From Aquila chrysaetos chrysaetos (taxonomy: Eukaryota; Chordata; Aves; Accipitriformes; Accipitridae), in contig NC_044030.1 of assembly GCF_900496995.4 (NCBI RefSeq), positions 15,374,851 through 15,438,850 of the forward strand: a stretch of DNA of 64,000 bases, read 5' to 3'. Of the stretch, positions 1 through 12,800 are shown in pieces; the first letter of the stretch is position 1; each line of letters opens with the position of its first letter. The position numbers were made by a program, and so were the translations under genes. The notes under the pieces are model-generated. The model had not been told where the DNA came from. It saw only the letters and a list, made by a program, of their open reading frames with translations, and made no database searches.

Positions 1-20
1 AAAAAAAAAAAAAAAAAAAA
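1..20. repeat. poly(A) run at window edge
   Basis: Twenty consecutive A at the left edge. It may be the tail of an element lying outside the window or a plain mononucleotide repeat; the sequence does not decide. Confidence 0.9.
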
Positions 21-689
21 GAGGATCATTAATCATGTCAACAGGTTTTTTAAGTGGTTAGAAAAAAACCTACCTTAATTATTTCTTCATGACAATAGCA
101 TTGTGAAACATACACAGTCTTTAACGGCCAGGTTTTTTTGGAGGAGGGTTTACCCTCAGGCAGAAAAGGAGAATGGGAAATGTATTAAAACATAAATGCA
201 AAAAAAAGGAAGTATTTATTCTGGGTGTAAAAATCAAGGTACATTTCAACTTAATTTCTCCCACCCACCCCAGGACTTCTGTACATACATATATAGCAAT
301 CCAGTTTATTTACCTTTGCTATAAATGTGCATTTTGTTGCTTCCATTTATGTTCAATATTTTTTAAAGATAGACCTCAGTTTTCAGCATTTCTCACTTGA
401 TAACAGCAGTGGTGAACCACCAGCTACATGATATTCAGCAATTGAAATCCTATTATTTCCTTTTAACATGACACTTTTTAAGAAATGACAGAGACATTAA
501 AAAGAGGGCTAATCTTGATCTCTTGGCTATAAATAATTAATACTTTTTGTGTTATAATCTCTAATACAGATACTTGCCAAACTGACTTGTCTGGTTTTAG
601 ATTGACTGCCAATTTATCTGCATTTCACTAACACCAGTTTACTTAATGTATGAACATGGTCCAAGAATGAAAAAGAAAATACAATAATA
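21..689. other. unique AT-rich sequence, no gene seen
   Basis: Only short chance reading frames are present. I see no splice-bounded open stretch, repeat family or RNA gene. Confidence 0.5.
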
Positions 690-1150
690 TATAGACAGAG
701 ATGTATAGATATAGATGCTATAGATATATGTATCGTGTACATGCATATATAGAGCGGGGGGAGAGAGATGATGGAGATAAAAATAGAGACAAATGTGACA
801 CAAATTAGAGAGAGTGAGAGAGAGCTAGAGCTAGAGAGAGGGAGAGGGAGAGATGCTGTAGTTGTGTGTGTACATATACATGCATAAATAGATAAGAGAA
901 TATGTAGATTAGATATAGATATAGGTATAGGTATAGATAGATTAGATGTAGATTAGATGTAGATATCGATCATATAGATAGAGCTAGAGATAGAGATAGA
1001 TGATATAGATAGAGATATATATAGATTAGATATAGACAGATATTGATATAGCTAGATATAAAGAGAGATGAGATTAGGTGAGGGGAGGGACAGAGACAGG
1101 CATGTAGATACAGATGCAGATACAGGTATGGGTACAGATGTAGATACAGA
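690..1150. repeat. degenerate GATA/GAGA microsatellite block
   Basis: A block of about 460 bases made of interrupted ATAGAT, TAGATTAGATG and GAGAGA units, with a CAGATGTAGATA-like part at the right end. The motif changes several times (ATAGAT, then GA-rich, then TAGAT again, then CAGAT), so it is a compound and decayed microsatellite rather than a clean array. The minus strand is correspondingly rich in ATCTAT and opens a long low-complexity frame at 970-1287 that should not be taken as a gene. Confidence 0.9.
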
Positions 1151-1403
1151 AATTCTGTGCCTTCTTTAGAACAAAGATAATTAAAATATTCTAAGAAAGC
1201 CTTATAGGGAATCGTGAGGTTAAATGGTGTCTCTGAGTTTGCCTGAGATTGGGGGAGGTTGGTAACGACACTGTGAGGAAGCTGCAATCATCACAGCCTG
1301 TAATCTTTCATCGTGTAGTGCAGCACTGTCACTGCACAGGTGTCACTGCTGCCACTTTTCTGTGATGGATTTACCTGAAGCCAAGTCCTTTGAGGCAAAA
1401 TGT

Positions 1404-1422
1404 AAAAAAAAAAAAAAAAAAA
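1404..1422. repeat. poly(A) run
   Basis: Nineteen consecutive A in unique sequence, with no element recognised in front of it. Confidence 0.9.
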
Positions 1423-4400
1423 GGCATGAAAGGAGCATACTATGAGCTTTCACAATTCTAAGAGGATATTTGGTATATTTAGTCAAATGCAGTAAAAATT
1501 CTCATTCCTCTGTACTGGGTGAGAAAATACACTTATAATATCATTTCTCTGTTTTAGGGGCACTGCTGTTGATTTAAAAGTGAATTCTTCATTTGAATTT
1601 AATGCTTTCCCAGTTTGCTTCACTTCAGGTTGCAATAATATTTTGCCCTGAGAAAATGTATGTCTTCTCCAGCTAAGTGTTTGTCTTCCTGCTCCACCAG
1701 CAAAAAAGTAATGTACATGCAGTGTAAAGAAAAAAAGCAGTGCATTAGAGCCACACAATTGCAAAGGAACTTTCTTCCTTCAGGCAAGACATCTAGTAAT
1801 GCATACTTGTCTTGTGAGCCAAAAGAAGAGAATAAACATTTCATCACATATTATCTGCTTCATTTAATCCACAGTGGCTTTAATAGATAATATTCTGAAC
1901 ACAGTGTGCTTGAATGAGTGTGGCATTTATTGTCCTAGAGCACTTACTTGGACAGGCTGGAAGCTATATGAAGGCAATTAACATTTATCATAAATCAAAC
2001 AAGGCTTTTATGGCAACCAGAAAAGCACTGCTGGAAACGCCTTTTTTCAGACCACCACAAGGAGATGAAGAAATGGAAAAAGCTTTTAATTTTTTTTTTT
2101 TTTTAAATTAGTAAACCTTTCAGGCAGATAACTGAAAATCAATTGATGACTTCCAAAACGTCTGACAATTCAAAGTGACTCATCACACACATGCAGAATA
2201 ATAACCACCACAAAAATATAACCAAGACCAAAATTGTTTGGTTCTATTCAGAATACTGCAGGGAAGGTGTTGCCTATGTGCTTATTAATAAATGTTCCTT
2301 AAGGTACATGCTACACGTAAACAGTGACTTATGTACTTGTAGCACAGAGAGTAACCTGCTAAGATCATAGATTTGAAGAATTTGACATGTGTATTGTCAT
2401 TTTAGACAGTAACCAGCTTGAGAAAATGGAGGATAAATGTGGCAGAGAGCACTGGGGAAAGGAGGGATGTTGAGTCTGGGGTCCAAAACCAACCTAAGAA
2501 ATTCCAGTAACAAAATCTTTTTTGATTCAGGAGGGTTCAGGAATTCACATTGTCCAGATAGACTGAACATCCCAGACCAAGCAACCTGTCACACAGCAAT
2601 GTTTGATACAACTAATAACCAAACTGAAAACTATTTTCCTGAAATTTATTCCAGCATTTTAAGCACGAAGTTTCTCATCTAGACCTTTCACAGTATACGC
2701 GTATTACATAGGCAATGCATGTGTGTACACACTGACATGCACACATCATCTACAGTTTATCACGTCTAGTGGGCATCACCTGGAAACCAAATTTACTGAA
2801 GAAAAAAACAAAGCAGAAATGAGACTCAAGAGTTAATTTGAAATAAAATTAGGCATGGAGGTGGATACTGCCATCATGTCAAAAATAATACTGATCTGTA
2901 TTGCAAATTACAAGCACCTGCATTAGGACATATTTTGTTTTATGCCATTGGTAAAACTGGGCCAACACTAGATGCCTCTGTTCAGTAACATCTCCATGAT
3001 AAAATCGGATATGCTACCTGACACACCACCATAACTTACACAACTGGAAGAAGAGTCTGGGTGCACAGAAATTTGGAGAATCATGTGGATGTCAAAAATT
3101 CACAGGTGAGGACCTAAGAATTTAACTCTAGGGCCTCATTTTCTTTCTTGTCACAGCACTGACAATTTCTTCTCAATTTCTTGACCCTTCGTCATGTGAA
3201 GCTTTACTATCACCATATCTAGTCCTTACTAAACCTTCAGGAAAGTGATTTTTTTTCTCCAGTGTAAAATTTTCTCTTGAATAGTTCCTTTCTCTACTCA
3301 GATAGCATTGTCAACCTATGACTAACATGAAGTATAAGTTATTTCTCTTTCAGAATACATCTTTCAGATGCCTTTTGTACTCCCTGTAGCAGTAGTGAAC
3401 AGAGCAACCTTATCTCAATGTCAGCGTATTTAGGAATGGAAAATGTACTTGCTTCAAATGTAACTGTGATGCATATCTGTATTAAAATTATACTGAACTG
3501 TAGAAAAGATATGAACTGTTTCAAAAAAACACCAAAAGCTACTGAACAGATTTCTGTTAACCTCAGCAACAGTCTGATTTCAAAATTAGAAAGGAAAAGG
3601 TGAAGGAATCTGAAGAAACGAACCCACCCAGATAATAAATATTAATTAATATGCAATAGGTACCTTAAAAGACTTCAAATACATCTAAGAATAAAAGCTA
3701 GCTAACTTGTTATATTTCAACAGAAGGGGAAAAAAAAAAAAGGATACTTTTAGCTTTATTCTTTAATAATTTAAGTCATTGCTGTCATGGACCTGTAAAG
3801 TAAAAGCCTGCTGACAAGATAACTAGCATGAAAATGAATCAGAGGAGGCTCTGTGGAGAATCAATGATGTTGTAATATATATCTTATGAGTTTTGTTGAT
3901 TGCATTGCCTATCAATGTCATTTACTAATTACATATCCATTTGAAATTATGTGGTATTTGTATATTTTTACAACATTGTTAATTTCAAGTTTATGTCAAG
4001 TATTTTTAAGCATCTTTTTCCAAAGGAGTATGAACTTTCTTATTTCTATACTTTTTTTGGTATTTGATCAGCAAATGAAAGGGACTACGCTGAAAGTAGG
4101 TCATCCTATTAACATGTCATAGTTTTATACTTTACTTTGGTAGAATATCAGCTGGACTCTGCATCACATGAACTACTATCAGGCTTATTGTAATAGTTCT
4201 TTTGTTTCTTACCCCCAGGCTTTCTTAATATTGTTTATGCAGAGATAGTTTAGATAGCTAATATCTACTCTTCTCAACCATACAGGTATGCATGAATGTT
4301 TCTCTTCTTTGCATAGTAGTATTCAGAGAAAGATTATCAGTGCTGTGACTTTGGCACTAGAAAGGAAAGATAATTTTGTTGAACTGGAAGAAACAAGAAT

Positions 4401-4848
4401 TTGCCAGAGGTTATAATAGGCTATCTGGTATTTCTTTTAGTAAAGCTTTCAGGTTTTAAAGTTCTTACAGGTTTCCAGTTGAAGACAGCTGTGTAGAACA
4501 TGACAATAGCTTTATTTGTATTTTTCCTACAAGACTTTATGCCTTTTCACAATAAGACTTTACTGTACTTACTCATGTCTTTTCCACTTCGAAATTAAGC
4601 AGGTCCAGTGCATTGTGTATGGATCTGCACTGGTTACAAAGGATTTATATATCTTTCTACATGAATTCTGTATAGCATCTCTCTACATATAAATCAAACG
4701 AAGAAAATTACCAAACAAATGGTGAAAGCTAGGAAAGTTAAAAGAGGCTGAAATCATATTCAGGGAATTCAACAATTCACTGTATTAATTCAAATCCCAG
4801 CTTAAAAATGACATATTGAGTGTTGGTTACAAAAGGGACCCATTCACC

Positions 4849-4871
4849 AAAAAAAAAAAAAAAAAAAAAAA
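4849..4871. repeat. poly(A) run
   Basis: Twenty-three consecutive A. No retrotransposon body is visible upstream, so it is reported only as a simple repeat. Confidence 0.9.
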
Positions 4872-7800
4872 TCCACAAAGTTTCATTATTTGCAAATAAG
4901 AAATAACTCTACAAGGCTAACATTAATTTTCTAATGGATTTACAAGATTGGAGTCTCAGAAGTCCTTTTCTGCTAAGAATAGGTTAAAATATGGTATAAC
5001 TATCAAGAGAGGCAGAAGACGTTTCCTTAATGTCTTGATAAAAGCAGTATATCAGCTGTTCCCTGCTGACAGTGAAATCCTAACCTGTGACAATCTAAAT
5101 ATCTGCTGAATTCAGATGAGTAAATTTATTGCTTTTTCTAAGAAGATAGAATAGCAACGGATTACTGGCATTGGCAGAACTGCAAACAACAGTAGAAGCA
5201 TATTTTATTGAGCAAATAGCAGCTACTCCCTCTCCTGGAAAAAGTTCCTGCTAATCAATGTAGTAGTCCCCCCAGAAACATATAACATTGATCCAAAACA
5301 CTGAACAATATTAGTTGCACGTCTTAGTTTATTTTTGGCACCAGATGTCCCCTTGCAATGCTCACATCCCACTCAGACCAGAATTACAGAATTACCTTAA
5401 TCTTTGTGCTCTTAAAAGTCTTTTGCTCCTTCAGCATGCAGACCATTTTTTAATTAGAACACAATAGTTGGAGAACAAATGGAAAGGTGTTCATAAACAC
5501 TGGCATCATCAGTTCAGCTATGGGCAAGACATTATTGTGCAATAGTCTTGTTTGTTCCAAAAAACTTTGTAATCCAAATATTCCAACTATTCCGATAGTC
5601 CTCACCACCAGAGTATCTGGGTTTCTCAGCAACCTTAACATTCCTGTCACAGAATTTCAGCACATTAAGAAACTTCAGGTTGTGTAAACAATCAACTTGA
5701 CATATCTGTTGCATGTTGTCTGTCTTATGCAAGGCTTTTGTACCTTTCATGTACAATGAATAATATTTCCATTGTCTTAGGGTTTATTTCCCCACAGTGA
5801 TTAACATGAGAAGTAGGCATCACACCTAACAACCTGGAGGACCTTATAGCTTTAAACAATGGGCCATTTTGAATACTACTTTGCACCATTCTGTTTGCAC
5901 TTTTTAGGCTTATAAGCTAGCAATTAGTGTGTTCCTAGGCTGTACCCATTCTTATTTTCCATATGTTAAATTTGCCCAGGACAAGTTTCAAGATCAATAA
6001 AATATACAGAACACTTTGATCCTGTCTAAAAGAAAGAGCAGGATCATTACATTCACATATCTTTATGTTTGTCACACATATATGACACCCTCAACAAGAC
6101 ACAACAAAGCATCAGTTTAGATCAACAGACTTCACATTTGAAGAAGCTGTTAATGTTTCAAGCTTTGAAATCTTAAAACTGTTACTCTAAGAAACTTTAA
6201 TACCTTCACACAAAGATTTTTGCAGATTGTGGTAAGAACAGAGCAGGACCTTGAAGAACACCTTGGGATTGGAGGCCAATTTCCTAGGGTGAAAGTTTCC
6301 ATTACTCCAAACTGACAGCATTACCATGTAATATCACTAACTATCACTCTCAGGAAATTTCTCAAGTTCTTTTCTACTATCATGAGGGAAATGTTTCAGA
6401 AACACCTGGTGAGTGAGGGAAGTACTGGGAACTTGCAGATGGGAAGACCAATGTGGGTCTCAGGAACAAAGCACAGGACAGGCCGTACAGATCTTGTGGA
6501 TCCACCTGGCACATCTTTTCACTGTGCTAATAAAGACGTCTTTGCACTGTGCACTGTAAAGTGTCCTTGTGCAACTTTCTGCTTGCCCCTTCTTCCATGG
6601 GTGCAACCAGGAAATATGCCATAGGGAGCCAAAGGTCTGGCTTGAGTCTCAAGGCACTGAATGTCACAGGGGGAATCTTTAAATCTGAGCCTAATATGGC
6701 CACTCCATTGAGCTTCTGATCTTAATTTAACACTGTCTGATACAGTTGAGTGAATCTAGCCAAAAGGCCCTTATGTAGAGAAAAAACTGTCATTTTGCCT
6801 TCACATGACTTCTTTGAGAGTGAATAATATTCCATTTTCTTTTTGCTACGCTATCCGTCTAAAAGAAAAAAAAAAATCTATCTTTGCTATCACAAGTACA
6901 TATTCTTGAGACTGAGCCTCTCTCTACAGGATTTCCCCTTTAGAGAATGAACAAAAGGAAAATTGATATTGAACATTTTTTTTCAGCTATTAGAAGACTA
7001 TTGCAGGAGTAAGTTTTGCTTTTCTTTAATTTTTCTATGCCGTATCCTGCTCCTGCAAATATGATTATTTGTGGCAGCATCCCTGTTTCAGGATTCAGAC
7101 GTCCTATGGTAACACTGAGGTCAAGTGTTGTGTGATGGGCTAATGAGTTGGCCAGAGATTGATTGCCTCATAGGTTACACCTTCTATGTATAGCAAGATC
7201 CTCAAAGATTAACAATATCCCCCCTCACACACACACAGAATAAATTTTATTTAATTTGGAATGAAATTAATCAACTTTTGAATTATAGTAAATAAAAAGC
7301 TTCATACTTTCCCTTTCCCTTCACCGATGGCATCCCTGCCTTGAGACCTGGATTTAGCCATCTAAGTTATTCTCTTCATTGAATTAAGCAGACACAGCAC
7401 TTGCCTCACTAGTCCATCTTTTTACTGTTACCTTTCACATACACATTGCAACGAAATCCTATCTCCAGCTGTCAAGACTGGGAGGTATGTAAGAACAGTG
7501 CAAGAAGAACTTCCACAAGGATGGTACAGACTGAAGTTGCACCATATTGACACCGGAATTTTTTAGGCTTTCTTGATTTTCCCTTTATTTATGCTTTTCT
7601 CAATAAATGTTAATGTTTCTAAGATGAATCAACACAGTATCCGGAGATAAAGGCAAATGTGTTGTAAAGCACATGCCTACAGTGCGCAAAGAGTGAAAAG
7701 GACAAAATAAATGTGAAGGTGCAAATATTCAAACCTGTATAAAATGTTCATGTAGCATATGAGTTTGAGGGAAATTATAAAGGGATTTTCTGTGGAAAAA

Positions 7801-9647
7801 TTATTCTGTTTATTATAGACACTTGTCTTCAAGAATAGGGAACTGATTTTAGAGAGAGGTTTATAGAAATACAACTTCCATAGCAGAGGCAGTTTTAGGG
7901 TTTTATGTTTAATAAGAGCTGGATTATCCATCCTAATCACACAGATTCAGTGCAAATCTATACTATACTAATGAACATTTCCTCCCAAACAAGCTTTCCT
8001 GAGTTTATTTGAAATGCCATGGCAAACAACATAACGAAAGCCTGTATCATCACCTCTTATGCTTAACTGGTAAAGAGAGAATTTCATTTCACAAAACTGT
8101 CAGTCTACGTGCACTCATATTAAAGAGAGATTTGGATTTCTAGTCATCCAAGAGCTCAACTTTTAGCATGTATTTTAGATATACGCACGTGTGGGTGTGT
8201 CTGTGTGTGGTCACCACAGCCCTCAGTTCTGGCTGCTGATCTTGTTTTGAATGGCAGCTTTTTCTTACCTTCAAGATTGATTTAGAGACTTTAAACCTTG
8301 TCAACGGAATATTTTACAAGCTAGCAGGAGCTGCACGTATTTACTTACCCTGATAGACATTTGCCAGGAGGCAGGACACAGGAAATAGTGTAAGTCTCAT
8401 CATTTTTCTGGTGTGTCACCTCTTTCCTTTCATGGTCCATTACTCCCCTCATCTCCAGAGAGGCAGAAGTAAAGGAAGGCTAAAACTGATCAACTGTGTA
8501 GCCTGATCTCTCTTGCATTAGGAGGAAACTACACATACTCTTGGTGTCATTCACTAATTGCACTAAAAATGAAACTGACTCTCTCTGTATGAGATAATTA
8601 CTGGTCCACCAGACCTAGGTTCAGCCTCACAAAATTACACGAAATCTTTTAGAAAATTATGGGGGGCAGTGGGGAACAGCAAACAGAGGAACTGTCACTT
8701 AACAGGATTCTTTCTCAGGACTGAAGACATTGTCTTTTAAAATGTAAAATATTCATTTTAGATAATCACTTCAAAAGAAAAGTTAGCAATTACTTAGCTG
8801 TTTTTCATGCTTGGCCACTTAAAACCTGAAATTACTGCTTTACTTCGCACAGTGGTCTGATGTTTCTAGCCACTAAAGAGTGGATCCCAGTCTAAGGTAG
8901 ATTCACAGTCACACTGTGTGGTTCTACGATTAATTTGGTGCTCCAGGCTTTCAGTCAAAGAATACTGAAGTCAATATCATTATATTAAATTTGGTAGACT
9001 CTGGAGCAAACATTAAAGGAGCATTGATTTATTTCTGCAGCAAAACAAAGCAGCAAATGGATATATCCCAGAATATCATGACTCCAGACATCCCTGAATA
9101 CTTGCTGCCTTGCAGTTAAGAGGTCAATCCATGGATACTTATGGTAGTAGGAAACTTTACATCTATTTCCTAAAGTGCTAGGCCACGTCCTCAAAAAATA
9201 CTGAGGGTCAAAATTTTAGTAAAAAAATACAGTGAAGCAAAGAGACTTTCTTTTTTCAGGATATGAAATTAACAACTGTCTTCTGTTTTTGTAATTTATT
9301 TCCTATCACTCTTCCATCCAGATTTAAGGTTGGCAGTGCCGGGCAGAAAATGTACATTCTTAGTATATGCAACAACACAGAGAACCTAACTTTTGCCATA
9401 CAATTTTGAATTTGGCCATGTCAACTGGCAAAGAAATTTACAACATAAAATAATTTAGGTCCAGTTTTATAGAGACAAACTGATGGAATCTGTCATACGT
9501 GCTGATAATACAGACTGACAAGAGTACAATAGGTAAAAAGCTATTTGCTACATTGCTCTATCACAGAACCTTTTGAAAAATATTGCCATATAATCTAACT
9601 TCAACATGAAAGAAATCCAGGAAATCTGAGTCCTAGTTCCACAACGC

Positions 9648-9850
9648 TAAAGCATTTTTTAACTATGAGAGTGACTAAGCACTGGTACAGGCTGCCCAGA
9701 GACATTGTGGAGTCTCCATCCTTGGAGATATTCAAGGACTGGAATCGTCTGGACACGATCCTGGACAACATGATCACAGTCACCCTGCTTCAGCAGAGGG
9801 TTGGACTACCCAATGTCCAGTGTTGTGTGCAACCTCAGCCATTCTATGAA
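9648..9850 (+). mobile_element. CR1 LINE, old 3' fragment
   Basis: About 200 bases match the last part of avian CR1 in sense orientation: the stretch CACTGGTACAGGCTGCCCAG, then GTGGAGTCTCCATCCTTGG, then the 3' untranslated segment ending with CCATTCTATGA. The short plus-strand frame over it (9665-9868) is the decayed C-terminal end of ORF2 running into the 3' UTR. The copy is strongly 5'-truncated and has many differences from the family as I know it, so it is probably old. Only one degenerate tail unit remains. Edges are good to about 10 bases. Confidence 0.88.
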
Positions 9851-12800
9851 TGTGCAATTCTGGTTTAATGCTCTGAGCGTTCACAGACAGAATTTGCATT
9901 TCAGGTCCTTACATTGTATTTGGTGAAGATCGAACACAGATTACTATCATCTAGGCATGTTTTTATTAATTCAAATCTGTGTTCACATAAAGTTTTATGA
10001 AAGATCCTGGTTTCCAGTTTTCCTATATTTATTCTAAGTTGCAAAAGCACACCTCAGATTTAGACTCCACAAAGGTTTATTTGCATAGTAAGTACATCCT
10101 TTTTGACAGAAGCAGGTCTATGGGCGGGGTGAACTCACACAGGGGCTCCTGACTATGGCTAGAAGGGGATCACCCTAACTCAGCAATCACCTTGAGAGAG
10201 AAAAACTTTTTTGAAGTAGAAAGAATTATGGGTCACATTCCTACTTTTCTTATTCTTCTGTGAGACATCACCCATGTGAATGGCAGCAGCACTAGATTTG
10301 TATCCCTCTGCAACTTAGACAGGTAAATTTTGTAGAAAGCCAATGTGATGAACATATTGAAGCTCTGCATGGAGCATATTAAAGTCCTGCTTGCTTAAGA
10401 AATCATGGTAGGATAACTGGTAATGGCAAAGTATTTGCAGATCCTTAAACACAAACAAGTAATGCAGATATTATATATTAAGCATGAATCTTGCGTAAAA
10501 AGGCACAATTTCAATGCTCCTTTGGAGTTCAGCCTGTTTATGTCAAACTAGGATTTGACTTCGCCTGAATTTTGCATTTCCTGCAGGTGTTTTAATTTCA
10601 TTTAAATGTTAGCAGCAGCATTTTTAGAAACATACAGCAAAAATTCTTTAAAAGCTCAGCAACAATTACGTACCCATTTGCTCTTGGGACTTATGGAAAG
10701 ATTTTTAGCCTTCACTAGCAGAATCAGTTCTCCAAGGCAGATTTTCAAGTAAAATAAACCTACAATTTCTGCAATTCCTGTCAGCGAGTTAAACACACAA
10801 TATGTTATGCTACGAGTTAGTCCTATGTCTGTTCATGAATTTAACAGCTTTGCTAATACTTCTACTTTGACATCTGGCATTTTCATATATTCCTTTGGAG
10901 CCTAATTAATGCTGCTTTAGTAGAAGCTTGTACAGGATTCCATTATGTGGTGAAATGGAAAATGAAAAACCTTTTGAAAGTGAAGATTATTGACCATTTT
11001 TCAGAGATACATTTAGTTCTTGCAGTTTGAGAACATGCCCCCTGCCTCCTGAAGCACCCACAAAACTAGTCAGCAGAGTGGCCATCTCAGCTTTTATTTT
11101 TATTAAAGTGAGCTTTAGAGCTTTGTAAGATGGGCCTATGCAAACAGTTTCAAAGCTTTGCTTGGCAGTGAGCAAGTAAAAGAGGTAGAAATTATTAAGT
11201 CAGGATCTCATATCTCCAGGAAATAGAAGAAAATCAAAAGATTTGGTGATAAATCTCTATTGTGCTTTAACCTATTGAGTCACAAATACATGGGAAGGAA
11301 AGCCAGTACCACAGTCTGGTAAATAAGCAATAGTACAATGATATAAAGGCCTGTGAAGACTGTAGCAAATCAGCAATGTAAATAAACACACTACATGCAT
11401 TATACTAGACTAATTCATCTTACATTTGCCGGATGTAAAGTTCAGCAAGCACTAAAAACAAGCAGGAGTGAAAGAGTTACAATTCAGAAGACTTCTGGAA
11501 GGAAAAAAAGGAACTGTACCAATTCTAAAAAAAAAACCCTACTCAGGTTTGTCATGGTTTTAAAGTTAGTTTCCTTCAGAAGGAGATCTGTATCTATGTC
11601 CAGGTAGCATTCCCCATGTGGGAAGAATTTATCTTCAACAAGTTGTGTTTATTATATAGTTCATAACTGAACATGACAGTTAAATGTACCAGAAACAATG
11701 GATCTGAAAGATATGAGTGTGAAATAGGAGATGAAGAGTATAGAAGAGAGAAAAGCAAGGCGTGTTTTCTGTATCGGGGTAATTTTCCATACTGAGGGAA
11801 TTTCCATACTAAGGAAAATATTTTGGCTGCTGGAAGTTAAGCAAATGTTCACAATGTACTGTCTCTATACATCTGAAGAGCGAAAAGCTGGCTCTGTGCT
11901 TCCAGACCAAAACCAAGCATTCTCTGAAGGCAGCAGTTCAGATACTGTTCATTTTGAACATAATAAAGTCAATGTTTTGTTTGTTTGTTCATCTTTTAAT
12001 GTCCATTTGAAACTCTATTCCTTGAGAAGTTAGCGTTCAAAACATAGGGTGCTGATTCAGTGCTATAACACAGTAAGACAGAAAGACTGCTGAAGTCCAG
12101 TGCCTCCATCAATGGAAGCAAATGAAACTGAGATGATCTGACTTAATCAGCCATCAGGACAATGCTGATGTACAATTGCTACAATTTTATGGCTGAACAA
12201 TAGATACCTAACAAGACTGCAAGAGACAGGAAAATATCTTTCCATTGGTCTGCTTTACAAGTTATCTTGTAAGCTGTAACAATTTTCTATGTTAGTAAAA
12301 GTGACTTTGCAAACCTTTAAGTTATGTTATACTAGACCTATAAGAAAGCAATATTTAAAAAGACTGAAGGTCTTTTCAGATGAAAAGCACAAACAGATAT
12401 AAAGGCCTGAGATGGCAGGAGGGAATCAAACACTTAGAACTGGAGGGACCACTTGATCTGGGACCAGAGCTTGCCGTTCCAAATAAAGCAGCAAGTCCTT
12501 CTCAGAATTATTCCTGGAACTACACTATAGTCTATACCAAGGCCGGTGGAAAGAGACAAACCGAGCTGTTTGAGTGCAGGACATACAGACAGCAAATAAA
12601 AACAGCTTAGTAACTATTGGTATCCCCGTTGGGGAATAAAGAAACATAAAGGACAAGAACAAAAACTATCATAGCATCTTTCCAAATTCCATGAAGGAAT
12701 CACTAAAACTACAGCACAGATCTATGTCTCTCAGCAGTACTAAGGGACACAATTGGACAGTAAAAAGAAAAGCCAAAAGGATGCAAGGGCTTGACATTCT

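Larger units (their letters stand above)
1151..9647. other. unique AT-rich sequence, no gene supported
   Basis: About 8.5 kb without a recognisable mobile element or gene. It contains mononucleotide runs (A at 1404-1422 and 4849-4871, T near 2090-2104). Open frames are 60-95 codons, lack family similarity I can recognise, and are of the length expected by chance in AT-rich DNA. A minus-strand stretch near 8345-8475 ends in a good donor (GGTAAGT) and stays open for about 40 codons, but nothing else supports it. Confidence 0.5.

Noticed and set aside
970..1287. 105-codon minus-strand frame with repeated Tyr-Leu
   Set aside because: Translation of the GATA/GAGA repeat block.
6382..6624. GC-richer stretch with an AATAAA-like motif, considered as an LTR or processed gene copy
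   Set aside because: No terminal TG/CA pair, no target duplication and no family similarity recognised.
8345..8475. Minus-strand open stretch of about 40 codons ending in donor GGTAAGT
   Set aside because: The acceptor is weak, no partner exon with matching phase was found nearby, and no similarity is recognised.
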